A DNA stretch of 64,000 nt from an uncultured Saprospiraceae bacterium (GTDB lineage Bacteria; Bacteroidota; Bacteroidia; Chitinophagales; Saprospiraceae): NCBI GenBank assembly GCA_937951615.1, contig CALFBH010000010.1, positions 62,001 through 126,000 on the forward strand, written 5' to 3'. Shown piece after piece: positions 35,020-44,538 of this stretch. A program made the position numbers and the translations under genes. Position 1 is the stretch's first letter. Each line of letters opens with the position of its first letter. Below the pieces are notes generated by a model. The model worked only from the letters and a program-made list of their open reading frames with translations, ran no database searches and was not told the origin of the DNA.

Positions 35020-35420
35020 AAGATAATTTTATGATCTGTTTTATCATATACAACAAATTTCAGTTGATTGGTGCTTACAATTTCTTCAGCAATATGGTCA
35101 CTAAAGAAAAAATCGTATGCTGTTTGGGGAATAGCCAGATACAATATTCTATTAGGCTCTTGCCGTTTAAGTGCTGGCAAATAAAACACAAATTGTCCAA
35201 GAGCTTTGTATAAGTCATGCAACTTGGAATGACCAATAAAACTTTTCACTTCAACGGCTATTTTATTACCCTCTTTTTCTGCACCAATTAATTTTTCCGC
35301 GCCTAAATCTATTTCTACAGTTCCCAACCCCGTTCTTACATACAAGGGATCATGCGTAATAACCCAACCATCTTCCTCTAATAGTTGCTTAATTAATTCA
35401 TGATATTTGTCTTTTGCCAT
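35010..35420 (-). CDS. xisH: XisH-family protein (PD-(D/E)XK-like fold)
   Basis: This is a 136-residue protein that begins MAKDKYHELIKQLLEEDGW and continues with TGLGTVEIDLGAEKLIGA and KIAVEVKSFIG. The D...ExK arrangement is the nuclease-type motif of the XisH family, related to restriction endonuclease folds. It is followed by, and overlaps, xisI. The family name reflects fdxN-element excision in cyanobacteria. Here the pair may be a two-gene accessory or toxin-antitoxin-like module, which is inference. Confidence 0.9.
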   Translation of the reverse strand: MAKDKYHELIKQLLEEDGWVITHDPLYVRTGLGTVEIDLGAEKLIGAEKEGNKIAVEVKSFIGHSKLHDLYKALGQFVFYLPALKRQEPNRILYLAIPQTAYDFFFSDHIAEEIVSTNQLKFVVYDKTDHKIILWT

Positions 35421-35471
35421 TTCAAATATTTATGACCAAGTTAAAGACTTTAGACTACATTCACAATACCT

Positions 35472-35876
35472 TCACCTTATCATCACGCCCTTCTTCTCTA
35501 TCAAAGGTACATAAGTGAAATTATCTTCCATAATACTGCCCGTCACGAAAATGTACTTTTTATCATACATGTGACCATTCAGGCTAAAACTAATCCAATA
35601 TTCATTCGCAATTTCAAAAAGCTCGCGCTGGATAAGCTCCAACTTGACCGCCGATTGAGCCGCTATTTTAGCATAAAAATAACGCAAGGTTGTTGTCTTC
35701 ACGGATTCGCCATTCAATTCTCCATAACCTCGCGCATTGATAATTACATTTTCAATAGGCTCTTCCTTGAAGTTCAAAATATAGACATCCCAAATATCAG
35801 ATTCCAGGTTGTCATATTCTGGCGCAATCAATACGCCCACATCTGTTACTTTAGGTCTTGGAATATCTTTTTTCAT
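35472..35876 (-). CDS. Conserved-looking hypothetical protein
   Basis: 134 residues from ATG 35876 (MKKDIPRPKVTDVGVLIAPE); an upstream start at 35930 would add 18 residues coded by a simple-sequence tract and is rejected. The protein is compact, mixed alpha/beta, with the strong motifs DVYILNFKEEPIENVIINAR and EYWISFSLNGHMYDKKYIFV. It has no signal peptide and should be cytoplasmic. I recall similar short Bacteroidota proteins with misleading aminoacyl-tRNA-synthetase names, but cannot assign a function. It lies 75 bp downstream of lipB and may share its transcript. Confidence 0.75.
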   Translation of the reverse strand: MKKDIPRPKVTDVGVLIAPEYDNLESDIWDVYILNFKEEPIENVIINARGYGELNGESVKTTTLRYFYAKIAAQSAVKLELIQRELFEIANEYWISFSLNGHMYDKKYIFVTGSIMEDNFTYVPLIEKKGVMIR

Positions 35877-35951
35877 CTCTTTTTTTAGTTGATTATGTGA
35901 TTGAGTAATTGAGTAATAAACGTCTACCAATCACCAGTTACGAATACCCAA

Positions 35952-36641
35952 TCACTCAATAAACTCAAACCCAAACAATTCACAAAAATGCCGACTCAGC
36001 TTCTCTTTAACTTCATCCAACGACACTTTTCGTCCCAATTCTTTTTCAAGAGAAGTTACAGCTTTATCTGTAATTCCGCAAGGGATGATATAGTCAAAAT
36101 ATTGTAAATTTGTTTGAATATTAAATGCAAAACCATGCATGGTCACCCAACGACTCAGGTGAATCCCAATCGCACAAATTTTTCGGTCAGGCTCAAATAA
36201 CCAGACTCCCGACGCCCCTTCTATCCGACCGCTTTCCAGGTCATATTCCGCCAAAGTCAGAATCACCGCCTCCTCAATATAACTGATGAATCGCTTAATA
36301 TCCGTAAAGAAATAATCCATATCCAGAATCGGATAACCAACAAGCTGCCCTGGCCCATGATAAGTAATATCCCCTCCCCTATTGATTTTGTGAAACTCAA
36401 TCCCACGTTCCTCCAAACCTGTTTCGGTTAGCAGCAAATTGCCCATCGAGCCACTGCGTCCAAGGGTGTATACATGCGGATGTTCGCAGTACAAAAAGTA
36501 GTGTTTGTGTGCTAGCTTATCGCCTTCACTGCGCCGATTTTTCAACTTAATATCAATCACTTCCGCCAGCAGTTGCTGCTGCAAATCCCAAGCGGGCTGA
36601 TAGGAAATCTGCCCCATGTCTTTTAGTATAACTTGCTCCAT
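35952..36641 (-). CDS. lipB: Octanoyl-[acyl-carrier-protein] transferase (lipoate biosynthesis)
   Basis: LipB moves octanoate from acyl-carrier protein to lipoyl domains, the first step of lipoate synthesis. 229 residues. Signatures are present: HVYTLGRSG, RGGDITYHGPGQLVGYP, the catalytic Lys in RKICAIGI, and the catalytic Cys in IIPCGITDKAVTSL. Length fits the family. The minus-strand neighbours show no lipA. Confidence 0.97.
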   Translation of the reverse strand: MEQVILKDMGQISYQPAWDLQQQLLAEVIDIKLKNRRSEGDKLAHKHYFLYCEHPHVYTLGRSGSMGNLLLTETGLEERGIEFHKINRGGDITYHGPGQLVGYPILDMDYFFTDIKRFISYIEEAVILTLAEYDLESGRIEGASGVWLFEPDRKICAIGIHLSRWVTMHGFAFNIQTNLQYFDYIIPCGITDKAVTSLEKELGRKVSLDEVKEKLSRHFCELFGFEFIE

Positions 36642-36648
36642 AATCGGA

Positions 36649-37137
<489 letters not shown>

Positions 37138-37148
37138 CATCATTATAA

Positions 37149-38138
37149 TCAAGCTTTGCTTAACTCACTTTTCAAATAATCAATCACATCCACTTCCATC
37201 GAATCAATACCATCGCGCAATTCCGACATATACCAGGACAACCAGTCGCCGAAATGTACCTGATACATCGCCTGCACAACTTTGTTATCTCCTTTCGAGT
37301 ATATTTCTGTGACTGAGGTATATTTTGAAATAATTTTTTTATTGATGTCAATCCGGATTTTATTGCGTTTCAAGTCAGAGTCATTCCTAAGGTATAAGAC
37401 CGCCATCTGTTCATAGTTGTCTCGCCAGCCGACCAGTTCATTGTGGTTCATCTCCGGGATAACATGATGCCAACACAGTATTTTTGCATTTTCATTGAGT
37501 TGCTGTCGCAAACGTACTGCCACTGCTTCTCTGCCTTCTGTTGTATAAATAACCGGAATTTTACCATGCAGTGTTTTTGCGGTTTGCTGCGCCAATAATT
37601 CGATAGCTGCCTGCTCTTTATCGAGTAAATTTGCTGCTTCGCCAATGGATTTGGTACAACTATCATCCGTCAAGCCTAGTTTTTGTACAATAAAAAGCTG
37701 CTGTACAATGGAATAGCCAAGACAGGCACGCGGACTTGGTTTGCCTGAAGGTACTTTGATATAATCCAGTCCATGCAATTTTGCTTGTTCAAGCATTTTC
37801 CCACCAGAAGAAATACAAACAATTTTTGCACCGCTGTTTAAGGCCTGTTCAAAAGCAATCATCGTTTCTTCTGTATTGCCAGAATAAGACGAAAAAATAG
37901 CCAGCGTGTTTTTGCCCACATATTGAGGTAAGCCGTAGCCCTTATTCACGAGAAAAGGAATCTCGCAGGCTTCTTGTATAAACTCCCGTACAAAATCGCC
38001 GCCAATGCCAGAGCCACCCAATCCACAAACCAGTATGTGATGTATTGGATGTTCGTGCGGTTTCATCTGAGCTTCCTGCCCAATACTTAGCGCTTCACGC
38101 AGTTGGTCGGGAAATTCCCGAATAAGTTGATCCATCAT
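37149..38138 (-). CDS. Bifunctional phosphoglucose/phosphomannose isomerase
   Basis: About 329 residues from ATG 38138 (MMDQLIREFPDQLREALSIG); a GTG at 38165 extends the frame. The SIS-domain signatures are present: GLGGSGIGGDFV and IFSSYSGNTEETM. MNHNELVGW lies near residue 240, and the His/Glu region is typical of the archaeal-type PGI/PMI family. It interconverts glucose-6-phosphate or mannose-6-phosphate with fructose-6-phosphate. It is transcribed in the same direction as the large fusion gene upstream, from which a terminator separates it. Confidence 0.9.
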   Translation of the reverse strand: MMDQLIREFPDQLREALSIGQEAQMKPHEHPIHHILVCGLGGSGIGGDFVREFIQEACEIPFLVNKGYGLPQYVGKNTLAIFSSYSGNTEETMIAFEQALNSGAKIVCISSGGKMLEQAKLHGLDYIKVPSGKPSPRACLGYSIVQQLFIVQKLGLTDDSCTKSIGEAANLLDKEQAAIELLAQQTAKTLHGKIPVIYTTEGREAVAVRLRQQLNENAKILCWHHVIPEMNHNELVGWRDNYEQMAVLYLRNDSDLKRNKIRIDINKKIISKYTSVTEIYSKGDNKVVQAMYQVHFGDWLSWYMSELRDGIDSMEVDVIDYLKSELSKA

Positions 38139-38213
38139 GTTTTTTGCTTTTTCATTTGCATCCACAGTCCGTGGACAACGGCTGTCAAATAGACTTTATT
38201 CTGAAATAAAACG

Positions 38214-38248
38214 GAATGTCGAAGTGTACGTATAATACTTCGACATTC
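38214..38248 (-). terminator. Hairpin terminator after the APH-M23-aminotransferase gene
   Basis: A perfect 12-bp stem (38214-38225 with 38237-38248) with an 11-nt loop lies 16 nt after the stop codon at 38264. The minus strand continues CGTTTTATTTC. Confidence 0.75.
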
Positions 38249-38263
38249 GGTGTTCGATATTCA

Positions 38264-41200
38264 TTATTCGTTATTCATTTTCATCATTTCTTCCTGAAAT
38301 ACCCGATCCAGCGTATCCAGCATAAAGTCGGCATTTTTTTGATTAAAAACCATCGGAGGTTTGATTTTTATGACATTGTGATCTGGGCCATCTATACTTG
38401 TCAGAATGCCCAGTTTGCACATACGGTTCGACAAATAACTGGTTTGCTTTGGTGCTGGAATGCGGTTTTCACGATCCGTGACCAATTCAAAACCAATAAA
38501 AAAACCATGCCCACGCACATCTCCAATAATAGGATAATGCTGCTGCAATTCGCGTAAGCCCGCTAATAGGTAATTCCCCACTTTCAGGGCATTTTGTTGT
38601 AAATTTTCGTCTTTTATAATTTGCAAAACTGCCCGCCCGATGGCGCAGGAAACCGGATTGCCGCCAAAGGTAGTAAAATACTCCATACCATTTGCGAAAG
38701 CATCTGCCAAGGCACGAGTCGTAATAACTGCACCCAGTGGATGACCATTGCCAATTGGCTTGCCCATCGTGACAATATCCGGCACAACATCATGCAATTC
38801 AAAACCCCAAAACTTTTCGCCTGTCCGACCAAAACCATGCTGCACTTCATCTATAATACACAAACCGCCAGCCTGCCGTACTTGTTCAAAACCAGCTTTC
38901 AAATAACCCTCCGGCAAGACAATCTGTCCGCCACAACTCATAATGGGTTCAGCAATAAAAGCTGCTATCGGTTGCCCGAGATAGTTCATTTTTTTGATTG
39001 TATGTGCGAGGTGGTCGGCATAGCGCAGCCCCACATTCGGCACGTCCTCCCGATACGCCCCCCGATAGGTATCTGGCATAGGAACTTTGTGTGTGTAAGC
39101 AGGCGCACCCTTACCACCTTTGCCATCAAATTTATAGGAACTAATATCCACGCAGGCATTCGTGTTGCCATGATAGCCGACTTCCAGTACTGCCATGTCC
39201 TGTCTGCCTGTTGCTGTTTTGGCAATGCGTATTGCCAGTTCATTTGCTTCGCTGCCAGAATTTACAAAGAAGCAAGTATCCAGTGGAGCAGGAAACATGG
39301 CTGCCAGTTCTTCCGCATAAGCCACCAGATTTTCGTGCAGGTAGCGTGTATTGGTATTGAGTACGGCAATCTGCTGCCTCGCGGCTTCCACTACGCGCGG
39401 ATGTTCGTGTCCGACATGTGCTACATTATTCACAGTATCCAAGTATCGCCGACCTGTGGCATCGTACAAATATTGCTGATAGCCGCGCACGATGTGGAGG
39501 GGATTGGAATAGGAAATACTTAGATTGCTGGCAAGGTGTTTTTTTCTTTTTTGTAAAATATTTTTTTTAGACACGGTGGGTTGAAACCCACCGCTTTTGC
39601 GAAACGCGACGTGTTCGGAATCATACTCAAATAATAGCAAGCTCGGATTTGGGCAGATACTTTTCCAAATATCCTCTTGGTCATAATAAGCTACACCAGG
39701 ATAATTTCCAGCATACCCTAACATATCCAGCATGACTTGAAAATGCAGGTGGGGTGGCCAGCCGCCATTGATTGGATAATCTCCCATTTTGGCGAAAGCC
39801 TGTCCTTTTTTTATATTTTGTCCAATGTGTAAACCATCCAACGAATCTAGACTTAGGTGTCCATATAAGGTATAAAAAGTCAGCTCCTCAGAGACTTCAT
39901 GTTCCAATATAATTGTTGGCCCATAATCATCTTCGATGGCATTATTTTGAAAAGAATGAACCTTGCCTGCTACGGGTGCATAGATGACCGATTCTGCTGG
40001 CATAAACACATCAAGTCCAATATGCAAGGCTCGCCACTCTGACCCCTGATTGCCCTGGGTTTCAAAAGCATCTGTGGTATAAATAGGACGAACTTCGCAA
40101 TAGGCTCCAAGTCCGGCAGGAGCATTTTTATCTTCTAAAAAATCAAATATTTTTCTGGCAAAAATACGGGTATTATAAAATTCGCTATTATTGCCCAATA
40201 ACAAGCTGCCTACACTCAAATCCAACATCGGAATATCAGGATTTTGCAAGTCTACATCTACAATTTTTGCAGCTTGTTGTTGCTTTGCCCAATCGAGAAA
40301 TAAATGGTGTTTGGGATGTGCTTCCTGTCCACAGGCTGCCCGAAAAGTATAGTGCGCCAGTTGGGGCGGAATAGCATATAATTTTTCCAATAAATCCCAG
40401 GCTGCTGTATTGCTGACTTGCAGATAAGTATTGTCAGGATTTTCTATTTTACCAATAGCGGAACTGACAACACTGATACACAACCTCATGCCTACCATAG
40501 TAAACAAGACTTCCAATTCCATTTCCGTCAAGGGAAATACCCGATGAAAGCCGCGCACAACATCAGCCGCTGCTGCCAGTGGGTCGGGTTTGTGCATAGC
40601 GGCATAGGCGATTGCAATAGCTGGCTCATTGATGGTATGCGTATGCACCATATCACCAAAATCAAGGATACCAGTCACTTCCTGTCTTTCAGGATTTACC
40701 AGCACATTATAATCATTGGCATCGTTCTGATTGATGCCCTTGCGAAGTTGATCTTGAATTGGGACAAATTTTGTGTCAAACAAATACAAAAAACGCTCAA
40801 TAATCTTTCTTTGTTCAGCATCATTGATATAATGCAAACGCGGCTTTATCCAGTCTCCGCCCTGCGAAGAATCCCATTTAAAATCAAAATGTCCAGCAAG
40901 GTTTTCATAGCCTTCCAGTCCTTTGCACAGCATAGCACAGCTCTCCCCTAAGCTTTCCAATAAAGCGGGCGTATGTGGTTTTACTTCTGCCCATAATTGA
41001 CCTTCCAGATAAGTCAGCACTCGTACATATCTCTGCTGCCCGTTGGCGTCCTGAATATTGGTCAGGTACTTCCCTTCTTTATTTGCCAGCACATCCTGTG
41101 TTCCCACTTCGGGTACTTGTTGGCGCACACGCAAGAGGGCTTCATTTTGCATATTCAGCCGTTCCAGGTTGGTATCGGGCGAGGCAATTTTTAGGACATA

Positions 41201-41332
41201 ACGCTGCTTAGTTGTGCTTATACGATAATTCAAATCCACGTCACCAGGCAGGGCTTCGACATCGCCTGTGAGTCCATAGTGCTTTTCAGCTAATTGCTGA
41301 ATCTCTGTCAATGTGAATTTTGGCTGCATCAT
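38264..41332 (-). CDS. Three-domain fusion: APH-like kinase, M23 peptidase, class III aminotransferase
   Basis: This is a 1022-residue protein. Residues 1-340 are a choline-kinase/aminoglycoside-phosphotransferase fold (ISTTKQRYVLKIASP, catalytic loop NQNDANDYNVLV, GILDFGDMVHT); the loop reads QND where HxD is usual. Residues 400-580 are an M23-type LytM domain with HIGLDVF and PPHLHFQ. Residues 600-1022 are a PLP-dependent class III aminotransferase (DEVQHGFGRTGEKFWGFE, Lys in TMGKPIGNGHPLG). I recall comparable fusions in other bacteria, where the aminotransferase relates to ethanolamine-phosphate phospho-lyases. The M23 part lacks a signal peptide, so cytoplasmic cell-wall lysis is improbable. 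Substrate unknown. Confidence 0.92.
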   Translation of the reverse strand: MMQPKFTLTEIQQLAEKHYGLTGDVEALPGDVDLNYRISTTKQRYVLKIASPDTNLERLNMQNEALLRVRQQVPEVGTQDVLANKEGKYLTNIQDANGQQRYVRVLTYLEGQLWAEVKPHTPALLESLGESCAMLCKGLEGYENLAGHFDFKWDSSQGGDWIKPRLHYINDAEQRKIIERFLYLFDTKFVPIQDQLRKGINQNDANDYNVLVNPERQEVTGILDFGDMVHTHTINEPAIAIAYAAMHKPDPLAAAADVVRGFHRVFPLTEMELEVLFTMVGMRLCISVVSSAIGKIENPDNTYLQVSNTAAWDLLEKLYAIPPQLAHYTFRAACGQEAHPKHHLFLDWAKQQQAAKIVDVDLQNPDIPMLDLSVGSLLLGNNSEFYNTRIFARKIFDFLEDKNAPAGLGAYCEVRPIYTTDAFETQGNQGSEWRALHIGLDVFMPAESVIYAPVAGKVHSFQNNAIEDDYGPTIILEHEVSEELTFYTLYGHLSLDSLDGLHIGQNIKKGQAFAKMGDYPINGGWPPHLHFQVMLDMLGYAGNYPGVAYYDQEDIWKSICPNPSLLLFEYDSEHVAFRKSGGFQPTVSKKNILQKRKKHLASNLSISYSNPLHIVRGYQQYLYDATGRRYLDTVNNVAHVGHEHPRVVEAARQQIAVLNTNTRYLHENLVAYAEELAAMFPAPLDTCFFVNSGSEANELAIRIAKTATGRQDMAVLEVGYHGNTNACVDISSYKFDGKGGKGAPAYTHKVPMPDTYRGAYREDVPNVGLRYADHLAHTIKKMNYLGQPIAAFIAEPIMSCGGQIVLPEGYLKAGFEQVRQAGGLCIIDEVQHGFGRTGEKFWGFELHDVVPDIVTMGKPIGNGHPLGAVITTRALADAFANGMEYFTTFGGNPVSCAIGRAVLQIIKDENLQQNALKVGNYLLAGLRELQQHYPIIGDVRGHGFFIGFELVTDRENRIPAPKQTSYLSNRMCKLGILTSIDGPDHNVIKIKPPMVFNQKNADFMLDTLDRVFQEEMMKMNNE

Positions 41333-41415
41333 TTATCATTATAGTCCATTCCCGATAGCTATCGTGGAGCAGTCGATGGCTAAAAGTCCAATAAACCAGT
41401 TCATTCAATTTTCAC

Positions 41416-41436
41416 ACATTTTGCCATGCAAAATGT
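41416..41436. repeat. Hairpin ACATTTTGC-CAT-GCAAAATGT, copy 3 of the ATTTTGC family
   Basis: A perfect 9-bp stem with a 3-nt loop lies in the 144-bp gap between two minus-strand genes. It shares the ATTTTGC/GCAAAAT stem with the hairpins at 13719 and 29731, with a different loop. The gap also holds the palindrome CGATAGCTATCG. Confidence 0.6.
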
Positions 41437-41476
41437 ATTTTCCATCGATCATGGACTATCGACCATTGACCTCTTC

Positions 41477-42478
41477 TTATAAAGCTCCAACCGACTCTTT
41501 ATAAATCACATTAAGTACAGTTTGTCCAACAGCTTTTAGTGTTTTTTTATCAATCACGTCGATATTATCTTCGTGGGTGTGCCAGTAATGTCCGAAGCCG
41601 GTTTTGCTACCTGGCGGGCGATTTACAATATCAATCATTTTAATTTTTGCAATTTGATTGACATAAATGTGGTCGTCAATTAAGCCTGGAATTTCTGCAT
41701 AATCGAAATAGCTGCCATAGCCTGCACGTTGTGCTTCTTTCCAAACTTTAGCCACCACATCAGGTGCATATTTCATGGATTCGGCTTCTCTGCCAAAATA
41801 GGCATCTTTTGCCCCAACCATATCCAGCAAAATACCGTACATCGGTTTGTAATCTTTGACATGCATGTTTTTCGACCAGTGTTGTGCACCAAGACACCAG
41901 GTGTTCTGCTGTTCTTCAAAACCGCCACCGCCATTCGGCTGTCCACAGTCTTCGGCGTCAAATAAAACAATGTCCACGCCGAGATAATCCATTTTGTAAG
42001 CTTTGAGGTTTCGGGCGATTTCCAAGAGGACGCCTACACCGCTTCCTCCATCATCAGCTCCCATGATTGGTTTTTCTCGGCGGTCAGGATCAGCATCCCA
42101 TTCTGCCATGTGGCGGGTATCCCAATGTGCTGCCAGCATGATGCGTCGCTTGGCATCTGGATTATACACTGCGATGATGTTTTTGGCTTTTAGTACTTCG
42201 CCTGTATAAGCTTTGACGTCGGCATGTTGTATCAGTACTCTCGCGCCAAGCTCATAGAATTCGCGTTTGAGCCACTCAGCGCAGGAATCGTGTGCAGCTG
42301 TATTGGGCACACGAGGTCCGAAGGACAACTGTTTTTCAATAAAACGGTAAGCCATGTCCTCATTAAAGACAGGAATTTCCAAACTGATTTTTGGAGGATT
42401 TTTGACTTGGGTGTCATTTTTGCAGGCTGTCACGATAACTGCCAATGCAAGAAAGATGATGAGTTTATAATTATTCAT
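41477..42478 (-). CDS. M28-family glutaminyl cyclase-like lipoprotein
   Basis: This is a 333-residue protein with a lipoprotein signal (MNNYKLIIFLALAVIVTAC). It has the M28/glutaminyl-peptide cyclotransferase fold: LAAHWDTRH, then MGADDGGSGVGVLLEIAR with the zinc Asp, VLFDAEDCG with the Glu, and HYWHTHEDNIDVID with the zinc His. Bacterial type II glutaminyl cyclases of this type modify N-terminal Gln to pyroglutamate on exported proteins, a common fate of proteins with Gln after the signal peptide. Many exported proteins in this window have A-Q cleavage sites, which fits. Aminopeptidase activity is the alternative. Confidence 0.88.
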   Translation of the reverse strand: MNNYKLIIFLALAVIVTACKNDTQVKNPPKISLEIPVFNEDMAYRFIEKQLSFGPRVPNTAAHDSCAEWLKREFYELGARVLIQHADVKAYTGEVLKAKNIIAVYNPDAKRRIMLAAHWDTRHMAEWDADPDRREKPIMGADDGGSGVGVLLEIARNLKAYKMDYLGVDIVLFDAEDCGQPNGGGGFEEQQNTWCLGAQHWSKNMHVKDYKPMYGILLDMVGAKDAYFGREAESMKYAPDVVAKVWKEAQRAGYGSYFDYAEIPGLIDDHIYVNQIAKIKMIDIVNRPPGSKTGFGHYWHTHEDNIDVIDKKTLKAVGQTVLNVIYKESVGAL

Positions 42479-42505
42479 TATTGAGCTTGTTGAGTGTGTT
42501 GAGTA

Positions 42506-42553
42506 ATTGAGTATATTAAGTTGATTGAGTACATTGAGTGTATTAAGTTGATT
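42506..42553. repeat. 21-bp direct repeat in an intergenic simple-sequence tract
   Basis: Two copies (42506-42526 and 42533-42553) differ at one base and are 6 bp apart, within a longer TTGAGTGTGTTGAG-like tract. They lie just upstream of a gene without an ATG start. Confidence 0.7.
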
Positions 42554-42574
42554 AGGTAAATAATTTTAGCGAAA

Positions 42575-43492
42575 TTGCGGCGCAAATTTAAACACAAAAC
42601 TTTGGAACGAAGATTTAGAACAGTAAAAATATGGACATGGGCTTTAATTGCGCTCTTATTTCATGCCTGTGGGATGCCAAAAGCATCATTTGACCACCAG
42701 AAAGCAATTTATCAAGCACCAGCATACGTGGAATTTAAAAATACCTCGACGCCTGCTGACCGATATGAGTGGGATTTTGGAGACGGAATAACTTCCGATA
42801 CTTTACAAACGGCACATCAGTATCAGTCCTCTGGCAATTATCTGGTCACTTTAAAAGCCATTAAAGGGAGTAAGGAATCTATTTCACAAAAATACATTGC
42901 AGTTCGTGCGCCGGAATCCTGTACCGTAGTATTGGAAACGGAATATGGCGATATGCAGATTGAGTTGTATAATGAGACGCCTCGGCATCGGGATAATTTC
43001 ATCAAATTGATCCAAAGCGGGTTTTATCATGATTTGTTGTTTCATCGGGTTGTACCAGGTTTTGTGATACAGGGAGGTGATCCGAAATCTAGAAATGCTA
43101 CACCAGGCAAACGCATTGGTAGCAGTGGTCCGGGTTATACCATCCCTGCTGAGTTTACGCCCGAACGTGTGCATATACGTGGTGCCTTAGCCGCCGCTAG
43201 AGACGACAATCCTGATAAAGCTTCTTCTGGTTCTCAGTTTTATCTTGTGCAGGGCAGTCGCTGTACCGAAGAGCAACTCAGCCAACAAGAAGATGCTAAA
43301 AGTTTTAACTACTCACCAGAACAAAAGCGGTTGTATCTGGAGCAGGGTGGTTCGCCACAATTGGATATGGAATATACTGTATTTGGCCGCGTGGTGAGTG
43401 GTCTGGAAGTAATGGATAAAATCTCGACAGTAGAAACAAATAATGACCGTCCACAAAAAAATGTGACGATGCGATTCTATGTATTAGAGTAG
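42575..43492 (+). CDS. PKD-domain cyclophilin (peptidyl-prolyl isomerase) lipoprotein
   Basis: About 305 residues. Residues near 25-32 look like a lipoprotein signal (ALIALLFHAC before Gly). A PKD domain lies at about 45-110 (YEWDFGDGITSDTLQTAHQY). A cyclophilin PPIase domain fills 115-305 with LLFHRVVPGFVIQGGDPK and SSGSQFYLVQ; the active-site Arg of FHRV is present. The frame has no ATG before the signal: candidates are TTG at 42575 or 42602, and the first ATG (42674) would remove the signal. TTG initiation is therefore likely. It acts in envelope protein folding, with the PKD domain as a spacer. Confidence 0.82.
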   Translation: MRRKFKHKTLERRFRTVKIWTWALIALLFHACGMPKASFDHQKAIYQAPAYVEFKNTSTPADRYEWDFGDGITSDTLQTAHQYQSSGNYLVTLKAIKGSKESISQKYIAVRAPESCTVVLETEYGDMQIELYNETPRHRDNFIKLIQSGFYHDLLFHRVVPGFVIQGGDPKSRNATPGKRIGSSGPGYTIPAEFTPERVHIRGALAAARDDNPDKASSGSQFYLVQGSRCTEEQLSQQEDAKSFNYSPEQKRLYLEQGGSPQLDMEYTVFGRVVSGLEVMDKISTVETNNDRPQKNVTMRFYVLE

Positions 43493-43499
43493 TTTTATT

Positions 43500-43712
43500 T
43501 TATTTGAATATTGGCTTTACTGCATTTAAAACCCGTTCTATTAATTCAAATTCAGGAAGTACGGATTGTAATTTTGCAGCTTCTTCAGGCAATACTTCTG
43601 TCATATTGATTTCTGCAACTTGAGCAGTAGGACAAAAATTGATATAACAAAAAGAAACTAAACTGAGGGTGAAGAGTAAGGAGGGAACAAGCGTTTTGAT
43701 TTTGGCACTCAT
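43500..43712 (-). CDS. Small exported or membrane protein, unknown function
   Basis: This is a 70-residue protein with a hydrophobic N-terminal segment (LVPSLLFTLSLVSFCYINF). A short acidic-amphipathic C-terminal half follows (EVLPEEAAKLQSVLPEFELI). It converges with the cyclophilin gene 7 bp away. It could be a small anchored protein or secreted peptide. Confidence 0.5.
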   Translation of the reverse strand: MSAKIKTLVPSLLFTLSLVSFCYINFCPTAQVAEINMTEVLPEEAAKLQSVLPEFELIERVLNAVKPIFK

Positions 43713-43924
43713 AGATATTGTTTGATGATGGATGTTCTGTGTTTTAATTCACTTAGAGGAACAAATATATTGTTTTTTTAGTTTATAAACCAGTTATTTT
43801 TCACATTTTTATAGACTTTAAGTAATTTATAACAAGCTTTGACATCGAATGCTTTCGTGTAAGATTGAGCTTTTTTTATCCCTTGTTTTTTTTGTGACTC
43901 TCCATTTTTGTATTAAATTGCTGT

Positions 43925-44509
43925 ATGAAAAAAATCGTTTTAATACTTCTGCCAATTTTATTCTCTTTGACAGCCTGCCTGCCTTCTCTTCAGACTATGC
44001 GTTCCTGGGAACAAATTGAGGTATTGAAAGGCGGACATCTAATTGTTTTCCTGGACAATGAACAGGAGAAAATCGCCAAACTCCGCCAATTTGGCTATGA
44101 AGTCAGAGCCGATAAGCTGGCAGAAAAAGAATTGAAACAACATCTAAAGATCATAGAAGCTTTTCAGAGAAACTTCACCTTCTGTCCTGTCTATTTTACC
44201 AGAGATACTGAAGAGGAAAATTTTGTTTTTTTGAATAAAAATGCTACTCCGGACGCTTCTATACAAGTCCCAGAAAGTCAGGTATTTTTCGGACGATTTG
44301 AGCCGAGAGACCTTCAGGATTATCAGGATGAAGTCAAGCAGGTTTTTGTTTTTCAATTATTCGACCACGAGCATCAACGCCTGGAATCTCCTTTCCCTGG
44401 ATATGAAGAAGTTGCAGGTTATCCGGTATCGCTCAGTATGGGTTATGCGGTGAAAGCACTGGATAATCGACTGAATAATTATTATAGCAAACCAAGAGGA
44501 AAAAGGTAG
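43925..44509 (+). CDS. Putative lipoprotein, unknown function
   Basis: This is a 194-residue protein with a clear lipoprotein signal (MKKIVLILLPILFSLTAC). The mature part is mixed alpha/beta with no recognised domain: IVFLDNEQEKIAKLRQFGYE, NFTFCPVYFTRD and VFFGRFEPRDLQDYQDEVKQ. The next gene begins 29 nt after its stop in the same direction, so the two are probably one transcript and may act together. Confidence 0.8.
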   Translation: MKKIVLILLPILFSLTACLPSLQTMRSWEQIEVLKGGHLIVFLDNEQEKIAKLRQFGYEVRADKLAEKELKQHLKIIEAFQRNFTFCPVYFTRDTEEENFVFLNKNATPDASIQVPESQVFFGRFEPRDLQDYQDEVKQVFVFQLFDHEHQRLESPFPGYEEVAGYPVSLSMGYAVKALDNRLNNYYSKPRGKR

Positions 44510-44538
44510 AGAAGTGAAAATTCAAATTCAAAAAAATA

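Noticed and set aside
38621..39523. 300-residue plus-strand ORF
   Set aside because: It is antisense to the aminotransferase domain of the fusion gene, whose PLP motifs are unambiguous.
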